From contig JAWKRP010000035.1 of NCBI GenBank assembly GCA_041389565.1, positions 22,719 through 86,718 on the forward strand: 64,000 bases of DNA, read 5' to 3'. Both the position numbers and the translations under genes were made by a program. The DNA comes from JACKEQ01 sp041389565. Its GTDB lineage: Bacteria; Myxococcota_A; UBA796; GCA-2862545. How positions within the stretch are numbered: position 1 is the first letter of the stretch; each line of letters opens with the position of its first letter. The notes beneath the pieces were generated by a model. It was not told the origin of the DNA. It did not search any database and saw only the letters and a list, made by a program, of their open reading frames with translations. Of this stretch, positions 44,675-52,417 are shown piece by piece.

Positions 44675-45279
44675 AAGCTTCGGGTGTAGGTGCCCTGGTC
44701 GGCCGTGATGGACACCGTCTTCACGTCGATCTTCTTGCCCTCGGCCCCCGTGCGCCGCAAGATGAAGCTCGAGAACCGCATGAAGTCTCCGGCGTTCGCC
44801 TTGAGCTTCTTCAGCCGGTACTGGTACTCGTCGTTGATGACGACCGTGACGTTCGTGTAGTCGGTCTTCGACAGGTTCACGACCTCCATGCTCTTGCCGC
44901 CGCTGTACTTCACGGCGACGTGCAGCGACTTCGCCCCGACGGGCTCGGGCTGCGTTCCGCCGGTGGGCGCGGGCTCGACGGGCTCCTCACGGGCCTCGCA
45001 CACGCACGGACCGCCGTTCAGCACGTCGATCACCTCGGGCGACACCTGGTGGTTCGTGAGCAGCACGATGTCGTCGGCCGACAGGTCGAGATCCGTGCCC
45101 GACGTGCGGATCGTGTAGATGATGAGCTCGTCGGACACGCCTTCCTGCGTGAGCCGGATCACGTCGTCGATCGAGCAGCAGGGGCTGCCCACACCAGCGA
45201 CCGGCACGGCGCCACCGCAAGCGAGGCTCGCCACCAGCAATGCCGAGCCCAGCGCGAGCCGGGCGACCGACCGCTTCAC
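44671..45279 (-). CDS. Lipoprotein of unknown function
   Basis: 202 residues from a GTG at 45279 that overlaps the upstream stop as GTGA; an ATG at 45294 is also in frame. Signal peptide with lipobox LVASLACGG. A short helix-rich domain IDDVIRLTQEGVSDELIIYTIRTSGTDLDLSADDIVLLTNHQVSPEVIDVL resembles the small helical repeat often annotated near lipoproteins of delta-proteobacteria (similar to SHOCT-less 'VSDEVII' domains), with Cys pairs CCSIDD and CVCEAR. The C-terminal half is a beta sandwich (SLHVAVKYSGGKSMEVVNLS, TNVTVVINDEYQYRLKKLK). No family was firmly recognised. Confidence 0.6.
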   Translation of the reverse strand: MKRSVARLALGSALLVASLACGGAVPVAGVGSPCCSIDDVIRLTQEGVSDELIIYTIRTSGTDLDLSADDIVLLTNHQVSPEVIDVLNGGPCVCEAREEPVEPAPTGGTQPEPVGAKSLHVAVKYSGGKSMEVVNLSKTDYTNVTVVINDEYQYRLKKLKANAGDFMRFSSFILRRTGAEGKKIDVKTVSITADQGTYTRSF

Positions 45280-46238
45280 CCCCAGCCGAACCATCCCTTC
45301 GACTTCTTGTACGGGGCGAGCATCTCCTGGGCCTCGGTGTGGCCCGGGTTCAGCTTGATCGTGACCTCGAGCCAGTGCACGAGGTACTTCGTGTCGTTGT
45401 TCGCGGCCGCGATGCGCGCCCGGAGCCAGGCCACGGCCTCGTACTGCTCCTGGAACTCGCCCGCGACGCTGCACGCGCCGAGCGCCTGCGCGAACTGCCC
45501 GCCCGCGTAGAACCGCTCGCCGACCTCGACCAGCACCGTGATCGCGCGGTCGCGCGTCTTCGGCGACCGCACCGCGTGACCCGCGGCCTGCACGGCGCCC
45601 TGGCGGTCTTCGATGTGGATCTTGATGTCGGCGTAGTCGGCCCACCACTCGGGGTGACCTTCGGGATCGAGCTTCAGACCGCGCTCGAGGGCCGTCATCG
45701 CGCCCTGCAGGTTGCCCGTGGCCGCCTCGAGGTTCGCGATGATGCCCCACACGGACGGCGGGCCGTTCTGCCGCTCGACCCACTCGTACGCCTCGTCGAG
45801 CGCCTGGTCGTAGAGGTTGAGGGACTCGAGCACCGCGTTCCGGGCGGTCATCGCCTTCGCGGGATCGGGACCCCACTTCACGGCCGCCGTGGCGAGCTTC
45901 AGCGCGAGGCAGTACCGCCCGGCCTCGCGCAGCGCGTCGGACGCGGCGAGGAAGTCGCCCTCGGGGTGGAGGGACGCGTACTTCTGGTGGATCTCGAGAT
46001 CCTCCTGCCCCGACATGCCGCACTTCGTGCAGCGCACCTGTTCGTGACCGACCAGCTCCTGGTCACCGCCGCAGGTGACACAGTGGTTGTTGTACGGGAA
46101 TCGCAGGGGGAGCATGTACTGCTCCGCCCGATGCACGTGTCCGCAGGACGCGCAATAGAAGACATCCTCGTACTGGTCGGGGCCAGCCTGGCGTTGGCTC
46201 CATTGCAGGTCCATCGCCGGACAGCATTGCTCGCTCAT
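45276..46238 (-). CDS. Zinc-ribbon and TPR protein
   Basis: 320 residues from the ATG at 46238 (GGGGGA upstream). The N-terminal ~75 residues hold three CxxC pairs (YCASCGH, CVTCGG, RCTKCGM) consistent with two zinc ribbons, then TPR-like helix pairs: ALREAGRYCLALKLATAAVKWG, AIDEAYEWVERQNGPP-type units, LQGAMTALERGLKLDPEGHPEWW. No signal peptide, so cytoplasmic. The downstream lipoprotein start overlaps its stop, a strong sign of joint expression. Function unknown. Confidence 0.65.
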   Translation of the reverse strand: MSEQCCPAMDLQWSQRQAGPDQYEDVFYCASCGHVHRAEQYMLPLRFPYNNHCVTCGGDQELVGHEQVRCTKCGMSGQEDLEIHQKYASLHPEGDFLAASDALREAGRYCLALKLATAAVKWGPDPAKAMTARNAVLESLNLYDQALDEAYEWVERQNGPPSVWGIIANLEAATGNLQGAMTALERGLKLDPEGHPEWWADYADIKIHIEDRQGAVQAAGHAVRSPKTRDRAITVLVEVGERFYAGGQFAQALGACSVAGEFQEQYEAVAWLRARIAAANNDTKYLVHWLEVTIKLNPGHTEAQEMLAPYKKSKGWFGWG

Positions 46239-46354
46239 CCGAGTCCCCCGTGCAAGTTGCACTGCGACGCCACGGTATCACCAAACCATCGCGCGGGCAG
46301 GTTCTCGACCCCTCCAACACCGTGGCATCCGACCCACACGGCCGGGAGAGCCCG

Positions 46355-47248
46355 TCAGAGCAGGGCGGGAGACTCCGCGAGCGCCCGCTGGGGCTCCGGG
46401 AGCATCGCGGACACGGCGGCGTGCGCTTCCGACAGCAGATCGCGCGCGCTCTCGCACGACTCGACGCGGATGGGCTCTCCGAACACGAGCGACACGGGCG
46501 ACGGCACCATCTGCGGGGCGTCGAGCGGCATCGCGCGCTCGGTGCCCAGCACGACCGCCGGCACGACCAGATCGCCGGCCTGCAGGTAGCGGCGCGTGGC
46601 CTTCAGGAACGGCTCGAGCCGACCGCTCCGCGTGCGCGACCCCTCCGGGTAGAACAGCAGCGCGAAGCCCTCGTCGAGCGCGGACTTCCCGGCCTCGAGG
46701 CTCGACATCGCGCGCCGGGCGAGCTCGCGGACCGCGAGGTTCTCGGTGTGGCTCACCTGGTTGCTCTGCGGCACCGGCAGGGAGTGGATCGACGCGGCTG
46801 CGACGAGCCGGAACAGCTCCTGGTACACCTTCGGACCGGCGAGGTAGACGATACGGTCGGCCAGATCGGGGTTGCCGGACGTGAACAGCGCCACGTCGGT
46901 CGCCACGGCGTCGACGTAGCTCACGTGGTTCGTGACGATGACCGTGCGCCCCTCGTCCATGCTGCTGCGCAGGCGGTCGACGTGCTCGACCCGCGTGGTG
47001 AGGATCTCCGACATCCACGCCCGCGCGAGCGCCCGGCAGTGCGGGACGGCGGGGTACACGCGATGCTCCTGGCCGAGCGCGCGCAGGGTGCCGAGCAGGG
47101 ACGTGTACTCGGACTCCGACCAGTGGGACACGAGCTCGGCGACGTGCGGCGCGCTCTGACCCGCCACCTGGGACGCCAGGAACACGGGCAGGAGCTGCTG
47201 GAGGTCGGCCGGGGAGATCCCGGCGAGCACGTCGGGCCCCACGCTCAC
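46355..47248 (-). CDS. 1-acyl-glycerol-3-phosphate-type acyltransferase
   Basis: 297 residues from a GTG at 47248 overlapping the NifU-domain gene's stop as GTGA. PlsC-family motifs: TNHVSYVDAVA (the catalytic H-x4-D box) and FALLFYPEGSRTRSGRLEPF, plus VVPAVVLGTERAMPL. An N-terminal ~90-residue extension (LAGISPADLQQLLPVFLASQ) is unusual and helical; a similar arrangement occurs in olsA/DHAP-acyltransferase relatives. It transfers an acyl chain to a glycerol-phosphate or related acceptor at the inner membrane. The exact substrate is unknown. Confidence 0.8.
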   Translation of the reverse strand: MSVGPDVLAGISPADLQQLLPVFLASQVAGQSAPHVAELVSHWSESEYTSLLGTLRALGQEHRVYPAVPHCRALARAWMSEILTTRVEHVDRLRSSMDEGRTVIVTNHVSYVDAVATDVALFTSGNPDLADRIVYLAGPKVYQELFRLVAAASIHSLPVPQSNQVSHTENLAVRELARRAMSSLEAGKSALDEGFALLFYPEGSRTRSGRLEPFLKATRRYLQAGDLVVPAVVLGTERAMPLDAPQMVPSPVSLVFGEPIRVESCESARDLLSEAHAAVSAMLPEPQRALAESPALL

Positions 47249-47724
47249 GCCACCTGGATGAGTTGCCGGAACTGCGGGAACTCCTCGGCGAGGAGGCGCT
47301 CCACGCCCATCTTCATGGTGACCGTGGAGCTCGGACAGCTGCTGCACGCACCCACCAGGCGCACGTACACGTCGTTGTCCTCGACCTTCACGAGATCGAT
47401 GTCGCCGCCATCGGACTGGAGCGCCGGGCGCACCATGTCCTCGAACAGGGCCTCCACCTGCTCCACCGTGAGGGGCGCACCGGCCGTGTCGGACGGCGTT
47501 TCCGCGGCATCGGCACCAGAGGGCTCCGCCGCGAAGGGCGAGACCGGGGCCGGGCCCGCGGGAGGCGCGGCAGGACGGGATGCAGGAGCCGCGGACGCCG
47601 CAGGAGCCGAGGACCACCCGGCCTGTTCGGAGGCGTTCGTAGGGGCAGTGGGTGAGTCCCCGAGCATGCCCTTGATGCGGCGCTTCAGACCGCGCCCGAG
47701 CCGACGTACTCCGCTCCGGATCAT
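47245..47724 (-). CDS. NifU C-terminal domain protein (Fe-S scaffold-like)
   Basis: 159 residues from the ATG at 47724 (GGAGGG three bases upstream). The N-terminal half is a basic start (IRSGVRRLGRGLKRRIK) and a long Ala/Pro linker. The C-terminal ~80 residues are a NifU domain: VEALFEDMVRPALQSDGGDIDLVKVEDNDVYVRLVGACSSCPSSTVTMKMGVE, with the CxxC cluster-binding motif. It probably carries a 4Fe-4S cluster to client proteins. The linker is longer than in ordinary NfuA, which instead has an A-type N-terminal domain. Translationally coupled to the acyltransferase. Confidence 0.82.
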   Translation of the reverse strand: MIRSGVRRLGRGLKRRIKGMLGDSPTAPTNASEQAGWSSAPAASAAPASRPAAPPAGPAPVSPFAAEPSGADAAETPSDTAGAPLTVEQVEALFEDMVRPALQSDGGDIDLVKVEDNDVYVRLVGACSSCPSSTVTMKMGVERLLAEEFPQFRQLIQVA

Positions 47725-47813
47725 GAGCCCTCCAGCACGGGACGTATCGCGGGCGGTGGGCCCGGTCGACCCCATGGGATAGGAGCGCGTAGCCGCATAG
47801 ACCGGGAGACGGC

Positions 47814-48236
47814 ATGGGCGAGCGCACGCGCGTACGGGTGGTCACAGCCGAGATCCAGCGCAACGGGGCCTACCTGCTCACCCAGCGCCTCCCACACGCG
47901 GTCCTCCCGCTCCTCTGGGAGTTCCCCGGGGGGCGCGTGCACGACGACGAGTCCGACCGCGACGCCCTCGTGCGGTCCGTCCAGGCGCGCATCGGGTGCC
48001 GGGCGCGCGTCGGCGAGCTCGTGATGGAGGTCACGCACCCGTACGACACGTACGACCTCACGCTCGCCGTCTACCGGTGCGACATCGGCACCAGCACCCC
48101 GAAGGTCGAGAAGGTGAACGACATCGCGTGGGTCGGTCCCGAGCAGTTCGCCGACTACCGGTTCCCGGGGGCCGACCAGAAGACCGTCGACCTGCTGCTC
48201 GCCGACCAGGAGACCGTCCGCAACGAGCCCCGCTGA
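47814..48236 (+). CDS. Nudix-fold protein with degenerate catalytic box
   Basis: 140 residues. The fold fits MutT-like Nudix proteins (VVTAEIQRNGAYLLTQRLPH, LLWEFPGGRVHDDESDRDALVRSVQARIG, YDLTLAVYRCDIG). However, the Nudix box GX5EX7REUXEEXGU is degenerate: the REUXEE glutamates are replaced (RSVQARIG), so metal-dependent hydrolysis is doubtful. It may bind nucleotides as a sensor, or use other acidic residues. Divergent from the NifU-domain gene and convergent with mutH, which it nearly abuts. Confidence 0.65.
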   Translation: MGERTRVRVVTAEIQRNGAYLLTQRLPHAVLPLLWEFPGGRVHDDESDRDALVRSVQARIGCRARVGELVMEVTHPYDTYDLTLAVYRCDIGTSTPKVEKVNDIAWVGPEQFADYRFPGADQKTVDLLLADQETVRNEPR

Positions 48237-48240
48237 GCGC

Positions 48241-48909
48241 TCACACGCGCAGGCGCTTCTGCAGTAACGCCGCCGTGAATGCGGGCCTCAGGTAGAACCC
48301 CCGCGGACCCTCCCGCACCCAGTCGCCCTCGTCACCGAGCGTCCACGTCAGCGTGCCCGAGTGGGCCGCCTTCGGCCGGAGCTGCAGCACGCGGCCCCGT
48401 CGGGCGTCCACCTGCCAGTGCTCGCCGAGCGCGAGCAGCCCGGAGAGCTCCTCCCAGTCGGTGCGCAGGAGGTGTTCCTCCTCGGCGTCCGGTCGCCACA
48501 GCACGCCCTGTCCGATGAGGCGCTCGCCCGGCGGACCCGACCCCACGATGGGCACCCACAGCACCGCCGCCAGCTTGTGGTGCACGCGGGAGTCCTCCCA
48601 TCGCGACGCCATCGAGCCGTCGAGGGGCGCGGAGCACACGAAGGTCGACTCCCGGGGCTGCCCGCTGGCGTCGACCGGGAGCGTCTTGAGCTCGATGCCC
48701 AGCGCTTCGAAGTCCGGGACCGGGCGCGACGTGGCCGTGGCGCCGAGCGCCGCCTCCAGCACCTGCCCGATCCAGCCCTTGTTCCGCTTCAGGTCCGTGG
48801 GGACGGGGCTCCCCAGCACGGCCGCCACTTCGGCGAGCGTGCGACCCGCGAGCTGCGTGACCCGGAAGACGAGCTCGCCTTCATCCGTTGGAGGAGCGGA
48901 CTGCCGCAT
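48241..48909 (-). CDS. mutH: DNA mismatch repair endonuclease MutH homologue
   Basis: 222 residues, close to the 229 of E. coli MutH, and similar along its whole length: LAGRTLAEVAAVLGSPVPTDLKRNKGWIGQVLEAALG, PDFEALGIELKTLPVD, STFVCSAPLDGS, VHHKLAAVLWVPIVG, LLRTDWEELSGLLALGE, LQLRPKAAHS and GPRGFYLRPAFTAALL all have MutH counterparts. The catalytic set Asp66, Glu73, Lys75 (D-x6-E-x-K) is intact, with Glu52 also conserved. MutH nicks the unmethylated strand at hemimethylated GATC after MutS-MutL activation. No mutS, mutL or dam gene lies in the window. Start ATG at 48909; alternatives upstream add an unrelated tail. Confidence 0.88.
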   Translation of the reverse strand: MRQSAPPTDEGELVFRVTQLAGRTLAEVAAVLGSPVPTDLKRNKGWIGQVLEAALGATATSRPVPDFEALGIELKTLPVDASGQPRESTFVCSAPLDGSMASRWEDSRVHHKLAAVLWVPIVGSGPPGERLIGQGVLWRPDAEEEHLLRTDWEELSGLLALGEHWQVDARRGRVLQLRPKAAHSGTLTWTLGDEGDWVREGPRGFYLRPAFTAALLQKRLRV

Positions 48910-48934
48910 GTGCGACACTCTACACGGAGGCCTC

Positions 48935-49390
48935 ATGGCGCTGTGGGTCCTGCTCGTCTCGTCCGTGTTCGCTGTCGAGCCCTGTCCCGAGGGCCGGGTT
49001 CGTGTGTGGGACACCCAGCCGGAGTGCTGCCTGCCCACCGAGACCTGGAGCGGTACGGCGTGTGTCGCGCCCGAGGCCGGTGGCACGGAGCCCGAAGCGG
49101 TCGCCACGGCGCCGAAGCCCGCGCCTCGTGTGGTCCCGAAGGTCGAGAAGCGCCTCGTGCTGTTCTCGGGGTACGGCGGTCAGACGCTGTGGCTCGATGG
49201 CGAGGAGGTCGGACGGCTGCCGCTGTCGCGGGAGGTGGCGGTCGGCGAGCATGCCTGGGTCGTCCGGAGCCTCTCGGCGGAGTCGCTGGCGGAGGGCACG
49301 TTCAAGGCGCGGAAGGGCACGGACAACCAGCTCGTGATGCTGGCGCCGTCGACGCCGAAGGAACCCGAGGTCGAGGACATCCGCGACTGA
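48935..49390 (+). CDS. Small secreted protein with PEGA-like domain
   Basis: 151 residues, ATG four bases after GGAGG. Signal peptide (MALWVLLVSSVFAVEP), two Cys-containing loops (PCPEGRVRVWD, PECCLPTETWSGTACVAPE), a Glu/Ala linker and a C-terminal beta domain LVLFSGYGGQTLWLDGEEVGRLPLSREVAVGEHAWVVRSLS that follows the PEGA pattern (strand-turn-G..PL..-VGEH-W..) used for cell-surface or lipoprotein cargo. Divergent from mutH by 25 bp; the composite repeat starts right after its stop. Confidence 0.6.
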   Translation: MALWVLLVSSVFAVEPCPEGRVRVWDTQPECCLPTETWSGTACVAPEAGGTEPEAVATAPKPAPRVVPKVEKRLVLFSGYGGQTLWLDGEEVGRLPLSREVAVGEHAWVVRSLSAESLAEGTFKARKGTDNQLVMLAPSTPKEPEVEDIRD

Positions 49391-49627
49391 CGTCTCCGTG
49401 GCAGCGAATGTAGAGCGTCTGGGACCCCCCATCGACGTTCAGGGGCGAACGCCTGATTTGACCGCCGAGGACGCAGGGAAGCGCAGAGGTCCAAGGCCGA
49501 CGGTCCACCCGAGACCGGGGCATCGGCGACACGGGCTCCGTGAGGATGAGAATGGACGCAAGTGCTGTCCGTACGACTGGCGGGGTCATCTGGCGCGGAC
49601 GTCGGGGCGCGCGAGACGTGGAGAGAC

Positions 49628-49744
49628 CTCGTCTCTGGCGACGCGAACGCGGTCCTCATCGACATCCTCGTCTCCACCGACGCGGACGCTGTCCTCTCCA
49701 TCGCCCTCGTCTCCGCCGACGCGGACATGGGCCCCATCGTTGTC
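49628..49744. repeat. Three tandem 39-bp units (array 1 of copy 2)
   Basis: Units start at 49628, 49667 and 49706, each CTCGTCTC..GCGGACGCT-like (the first has GCGAACGCG). The last runs straight into core A. Confidence 0.8.
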
Positions 49745-49963
49745 GTTCAGCGAGGCCGCAGGCGTCGGGCACGGTCCCGGCCCCATCGATGATGCAAACG
49801 ACCCGGTCGAACCGTGCTCGATGCAGGCCGCAGCGGTCTACAGGACCGCAAACGGAGGCGAAGCCGAAGTGCGCAGCGCGCTTGCGCGCGGAGTAACGGG
49901 AGCTTGTCGGCCCCTTCGGACGGCCCGAGGGTCGAGGCTCCGTCCCCGGCCCTCGTTCGGGGA
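49745..49963. repeat. Repeat core, copy A
   Basis: 219 bp, GTTCAGCGAGGCCGC to CCTCGTTCGGGGA, closely similar to cores B and C. It contains a perfect GCGGTC-TACAG-GACCGC hairpin; the stem keeps 5 pairs in the other two cores. Confidence 0.8.
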
Positions 49964-49991
49964 TGAACGCGGACGCCGTCCTCATCGAGCG

Positions 49992-50185
49992 CTCGTCTCT
50001 GCCGGCGCGGACGCTGCCCTCACCGACGCGCTCGTCTCCGCCGACGCGGACGCTGTCCCACCAACACCCTCGTCTCCGCCAACGCGGACGCTGTCCTCAC
50101 CGACACGCTCGTCTCCGCCGACGCGGACGCTGTCCTCACCGACGCGCTCGTCTCCGCCGACGCGGACGCCGGCCCCATCGACATC
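49992..50185. repeat. Five tandem 39-bp units (array 2), one of 38 bp
   Basis: Units start at 49992, 50031, 50069, 50108 and 50147. The second is 38 bp because of a one-base loss, which breaks any reading frame. A further degenerate unit probably precedes at about 49964-49991. Confidence 0.8.
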
Positions 50186-50404
50186 GTTCAGCGAGGCCGC
50201 AGGCGTCGGGCACGGTCCAGGCCCCATCGACGTTGCACACGCCCCGGTCGAACCGTGCTCGATGCAGGCCGCAGCGGTCTTCCGAACCGCAAACGGAGGC
50301 GAAGCCGAAGTGCGCAGCGCGCTTGCGCGCGGAGTAACGGGAGCTTGTTGGACCCTTCGGACGGCCCGAGGGTCGAGGCTCCGTCTCCAGCCCTCGTTTG
50401 GGGA
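50186..50404. repeat. Repeat core, copy B
   Basis: 219 bp, closer to core A than to core C, consistent with local duplication of array plus core within copy 2. Confidence 0.8.
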
Positions 50405-50585
50405 CCGACGGAGCCCTGCCTGGGCGGGTCGAGCAGACGGGACCTGTCGATTCGCCAGCGCCAGCTACCCTGACTCCGGGCTTCGCCCTCCGCCTCGCTT
50501 CGCTCGTTGGCATCCCTCGCGTAGACACGAGAGTCCCACAGACCCCGCACCTGCGGCGGCCCTGCTGGTATGGGCTCTTTCCGCG

Positions 50586-50650
50586 GGGTCCGTCGGACTC
50601 CCTGCGCCTCGATGCGGAGCGTCGAGCGCTCGCCAGACGAGGTCTTCGCC
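50586..50650. repeat. 65-bp tail identical to 30357-30421
   Basis: Starts GGGTCCGTCGGACTCCCTGC and is base-for-base identical to the tail of copy 1, although the two lie 20 kb apart. It ends shortly before the stop codon of the downstream convergent gene in both places. Confidence 0.85.
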
Positions 50651-50702
50651 GGGACGTCGGAAGACCACGTCGAAGCCGTGGACGCGGACGCCGACGCGGT
50701 CT

Positions 50703-51239
50703 TCACCGACCGGCGAGACCGATCCACTCCGCGAAGCCCACGAGGTAGCGCTCGAGCCGCTCGCGGGCCTTCGGATCGACGAGCCGATCGTCCTCGAACA
50801 GCGTCCTGGCCGAGCCGAACGACAGCTCCCGCGCCGGATACACCCGCGCCAGCACACCATGGAGCACCTCGCGCAGATGCGCCTGCGCGCGGACGCCCCC
50901 CACGACACCCGGCGACGCCGAGAACAGCGCCACCGGCTTGTCCACGAGCACCGAGTCGAACGCGGGCCGGCTCGCCCAGTCGAGCGCGTTCTTCAGGACG
51001 CCCGGAATGCTGTGGTTGTACTCGGGACACGCGATCACGAGCCCATCGGCGTCCGCGATCGCCTGCTTCAGCGCGCCCACGGCGTCGGGATGACCGGCCT
51101 CGGCGTCGTACAGAGGCACATCGCGGTAGTCGAGCCGCACGAGCTCGACGCCATCGGGGAGCATGCGCGCCCCCTCGTCGAGCAGCCGCGTGTGCAGCGA
51201 CCCCGACCGGAACGACCCGGACACCCCCAGCAGCTTCAT
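50703..51239 (-). CDS. NAD(P)H-dependent FMN reductase
   Basis: 178 residues, ATG at 51239 after GAGGAGG. Flavodoxin-like fold: FMN phosphate loop GVSGSFRSGSLHTRLL, then CPEYNHSIPGVLKNALDWASR, the hallmark of the azoreductase/chromate-reductase (NADPH-dependent FMN reductase) family, and LFSASPGVVGGVRAQ. It uses NAD(P)H to reduce FMN or quinone-like acceptors. Its 3' end borders the composite repeat. Substrate unknown. Confidence 0.85.
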   Translation of the reverse strand: MKLLGVSGSFRSGSLHTRLLDEGARMLPDGVELVRLDYRDVPLYDAEAGHPDAVGALKQAIADADGLVIACPEYNHSIPGVLKNALDWASRPAFDSVLVDKPVALFSASPGVVGGVRAQAHLREVLHGVLARVYPARELSFGSARTLFEDDRLVDPKARERLERYLVGFAEWIGLAGR

Positions 51240-51270
51240 GCGGACCTCCTCGCGCCATCGCGAGGGCGCG

Positions 51271-52341
51271 TCACTTCTCCATGTAGACGGAGACGCTCGG
51301 GTACGCGAACGACAGCCCGGCCGCGTCGAACCTCCGCTTGATCTCGAGGTTCACCTCGCTCTGCGTGTCGAGGAACCGACCGACCGCGCGATCGGTGACG
51401 AAGTACGCGACGGTGAGCTCGAGCGCGGAGTCGCCGAAGCTCATGAACCGCACGGCGAAGCCGGGCTCGACGTGGGGATGCTCGGTGAGGATCTCGGTGA
51501 GGATGCGCATGGCCTCGGCGAGCTGCTCGGACGTCGTCTGGTAGACCAGACCGAGCTTCATGTCGTGCCGCCAGCGCTTGGCGATCGTGCGGTTGATGAC
51601 GGGCTCGCCCACCACGGCGGCGTTCGGCACGGTGACCGTGTAGCCCTCGAACGTCTGCATGCGGCTCGCACGCAGGCCCACGTCCGTCACGACGCCGGTG
51701 TGGCCCTGGAGCGTGATGAGGTCGCCCACCTGGAACGGCTGGTCGGCGAAGATCGTGACGGCGCCCAGGAGGTTCGACAGGGTGGCCTGGGCCGCGAGCG
51801 CGACGGCCAGACCGCCGATCCCGAGGCCCGTGAGCAGCGAGAGGATGTCGTAGCCGAGGTTCGAGAACGCGATCAGGATGGCGAGCGACCAGATCACGAC
51901 CTTGAGCGTGCGGTCGGCGATGGGCACGAGCTGATCGTCGAGCTTGGTCTCCGAAGCCTCGACGCGCGGGTCGATGAAGACGATGCGGACGGCGTCCTGC
52001 ACGCGCGTGATGCCCCACGCCACGAACACCGTGAGGATGACGGTGAGCACGTTCCCCGAGAGGCGCTCGAGGACCTCCGGCAGCACGAGGAACTCGATGC
52101 TCGCGCGCGCCGCGACGCCGATCAGGAACAGGTTCAACGGGCGCTCGAGGGCGTCGAGCAGGGCGTCGTCGAAGTCGGTCTTCGTGCGGTTCGCCCACTC
52201 GCGGAACCGCCCGTGGAACAGGAGGTTCACGACCTTCGCGATGGCCAGCCCGACGAACAGGGTGGTTCCGAACCCGAACAGGTTCGCGACCGTGTTCCCG
52301 GCTCCGAGATCGTAGTGCCACCAGTACTGGAACTGTTCCAC
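51271..52341 (-). CDS. MscS-family mechanosensitive channel
   Basis: 356 residues from a GTG at 52341. About four transmembrane segments in the first half (VANLFGFGTTLFVGLAIAKVVNLLF, LNLFLIGVAARASIEFLV, NVLTVILTVFVAWGITRV, VVIWSLAILIAFSNLGYDI), then the pore-lining TM3 region with ILSLLTGLGIGGLAVALAAQATLSNLLG, the MscS beta domain (VGDLITLQGHTGVVTDVGLRASRMQTFEGYTVTVPN) and the C-terminal alpha/beta cage. It opens under membrane tension to release solutes after hypo-osmotic shock. Longer N-terminus than E. coli MscS, like the YnaI/YbdG branch. Confidence 0.9.
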   Translation of the reverse strand: MEQFQYWWHYDLGAGNTVANLFGFGTTLFVGLAIAKVVNLLFHGRFREWANRTKTDFDDALLDALERPLNLFLIGVAARASIEFLVLPEVLERLSGNVLTVILTVFVAWGITRVQDAVRIVFIDPRVEASETKLDDQLVPIADRTLKVVIWSLAILIAFSNLGYDILSLLTGLGIGGLAVALAAQATLSNLLGAVTIFADQPFQVGDLITLQGHTGVVTDVGLRASRMQTFEGYTVTVPNAAVVGEPVINRTIAKRWRHDMKLGLVYQTTSEQLAEAMRILTEILTEHPHVEPGFAVRFMSFGDSALELTVAYFVTDRAVGRFLDTQSEVNLEIKRRFDAAGLSFAYPSVSVYMEK

Positions 52342-52417
52342 GAACGGCAGCTAACCCGGCGCCGTCCCAAGTCACTGAGCCCGTGAGCGCGCGCCCGGTT
52401 CCGGCTATGGGGGTCGA

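Larger units (their letters stand above)
49391..50702. repeat. Composite dispersed repeat, copy 2 (double core), filling a convergent intergenic gap
   Basis: No gene was recognised in 1312 bp between the stop of the PEGA-like gene and the stop of the flavin reductase gene. The order is: head (about 49405-49627), three tandem 39-bp units, core A, about six more units, core B, a unique 180-bp stretch, then the 65-bp tail (50586-50650) identical to 30357-30421. Overall order and orientation match 29828-30522 except that tandem units plus core are duplicated. A 647-codon open frame crosses it but also continues antisense through the flavin reductase gene, and one unit is 38 bp, so coding use is unlikely. 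Confidence 0.75.

Noticed and set aside
49628..50185. CRISPR array
   Set aside because: The 39-bp units are directly adjacent without unique spacers, and no cas genes are present.
49398..51341. 647-codon plus-strand open frame across the repeat
   Set aside because: It runs through non-coding tandem repeats (with a 38-bp unit) and on through the antisense of the flavin reductase gene; no ribosome binding site or family match.
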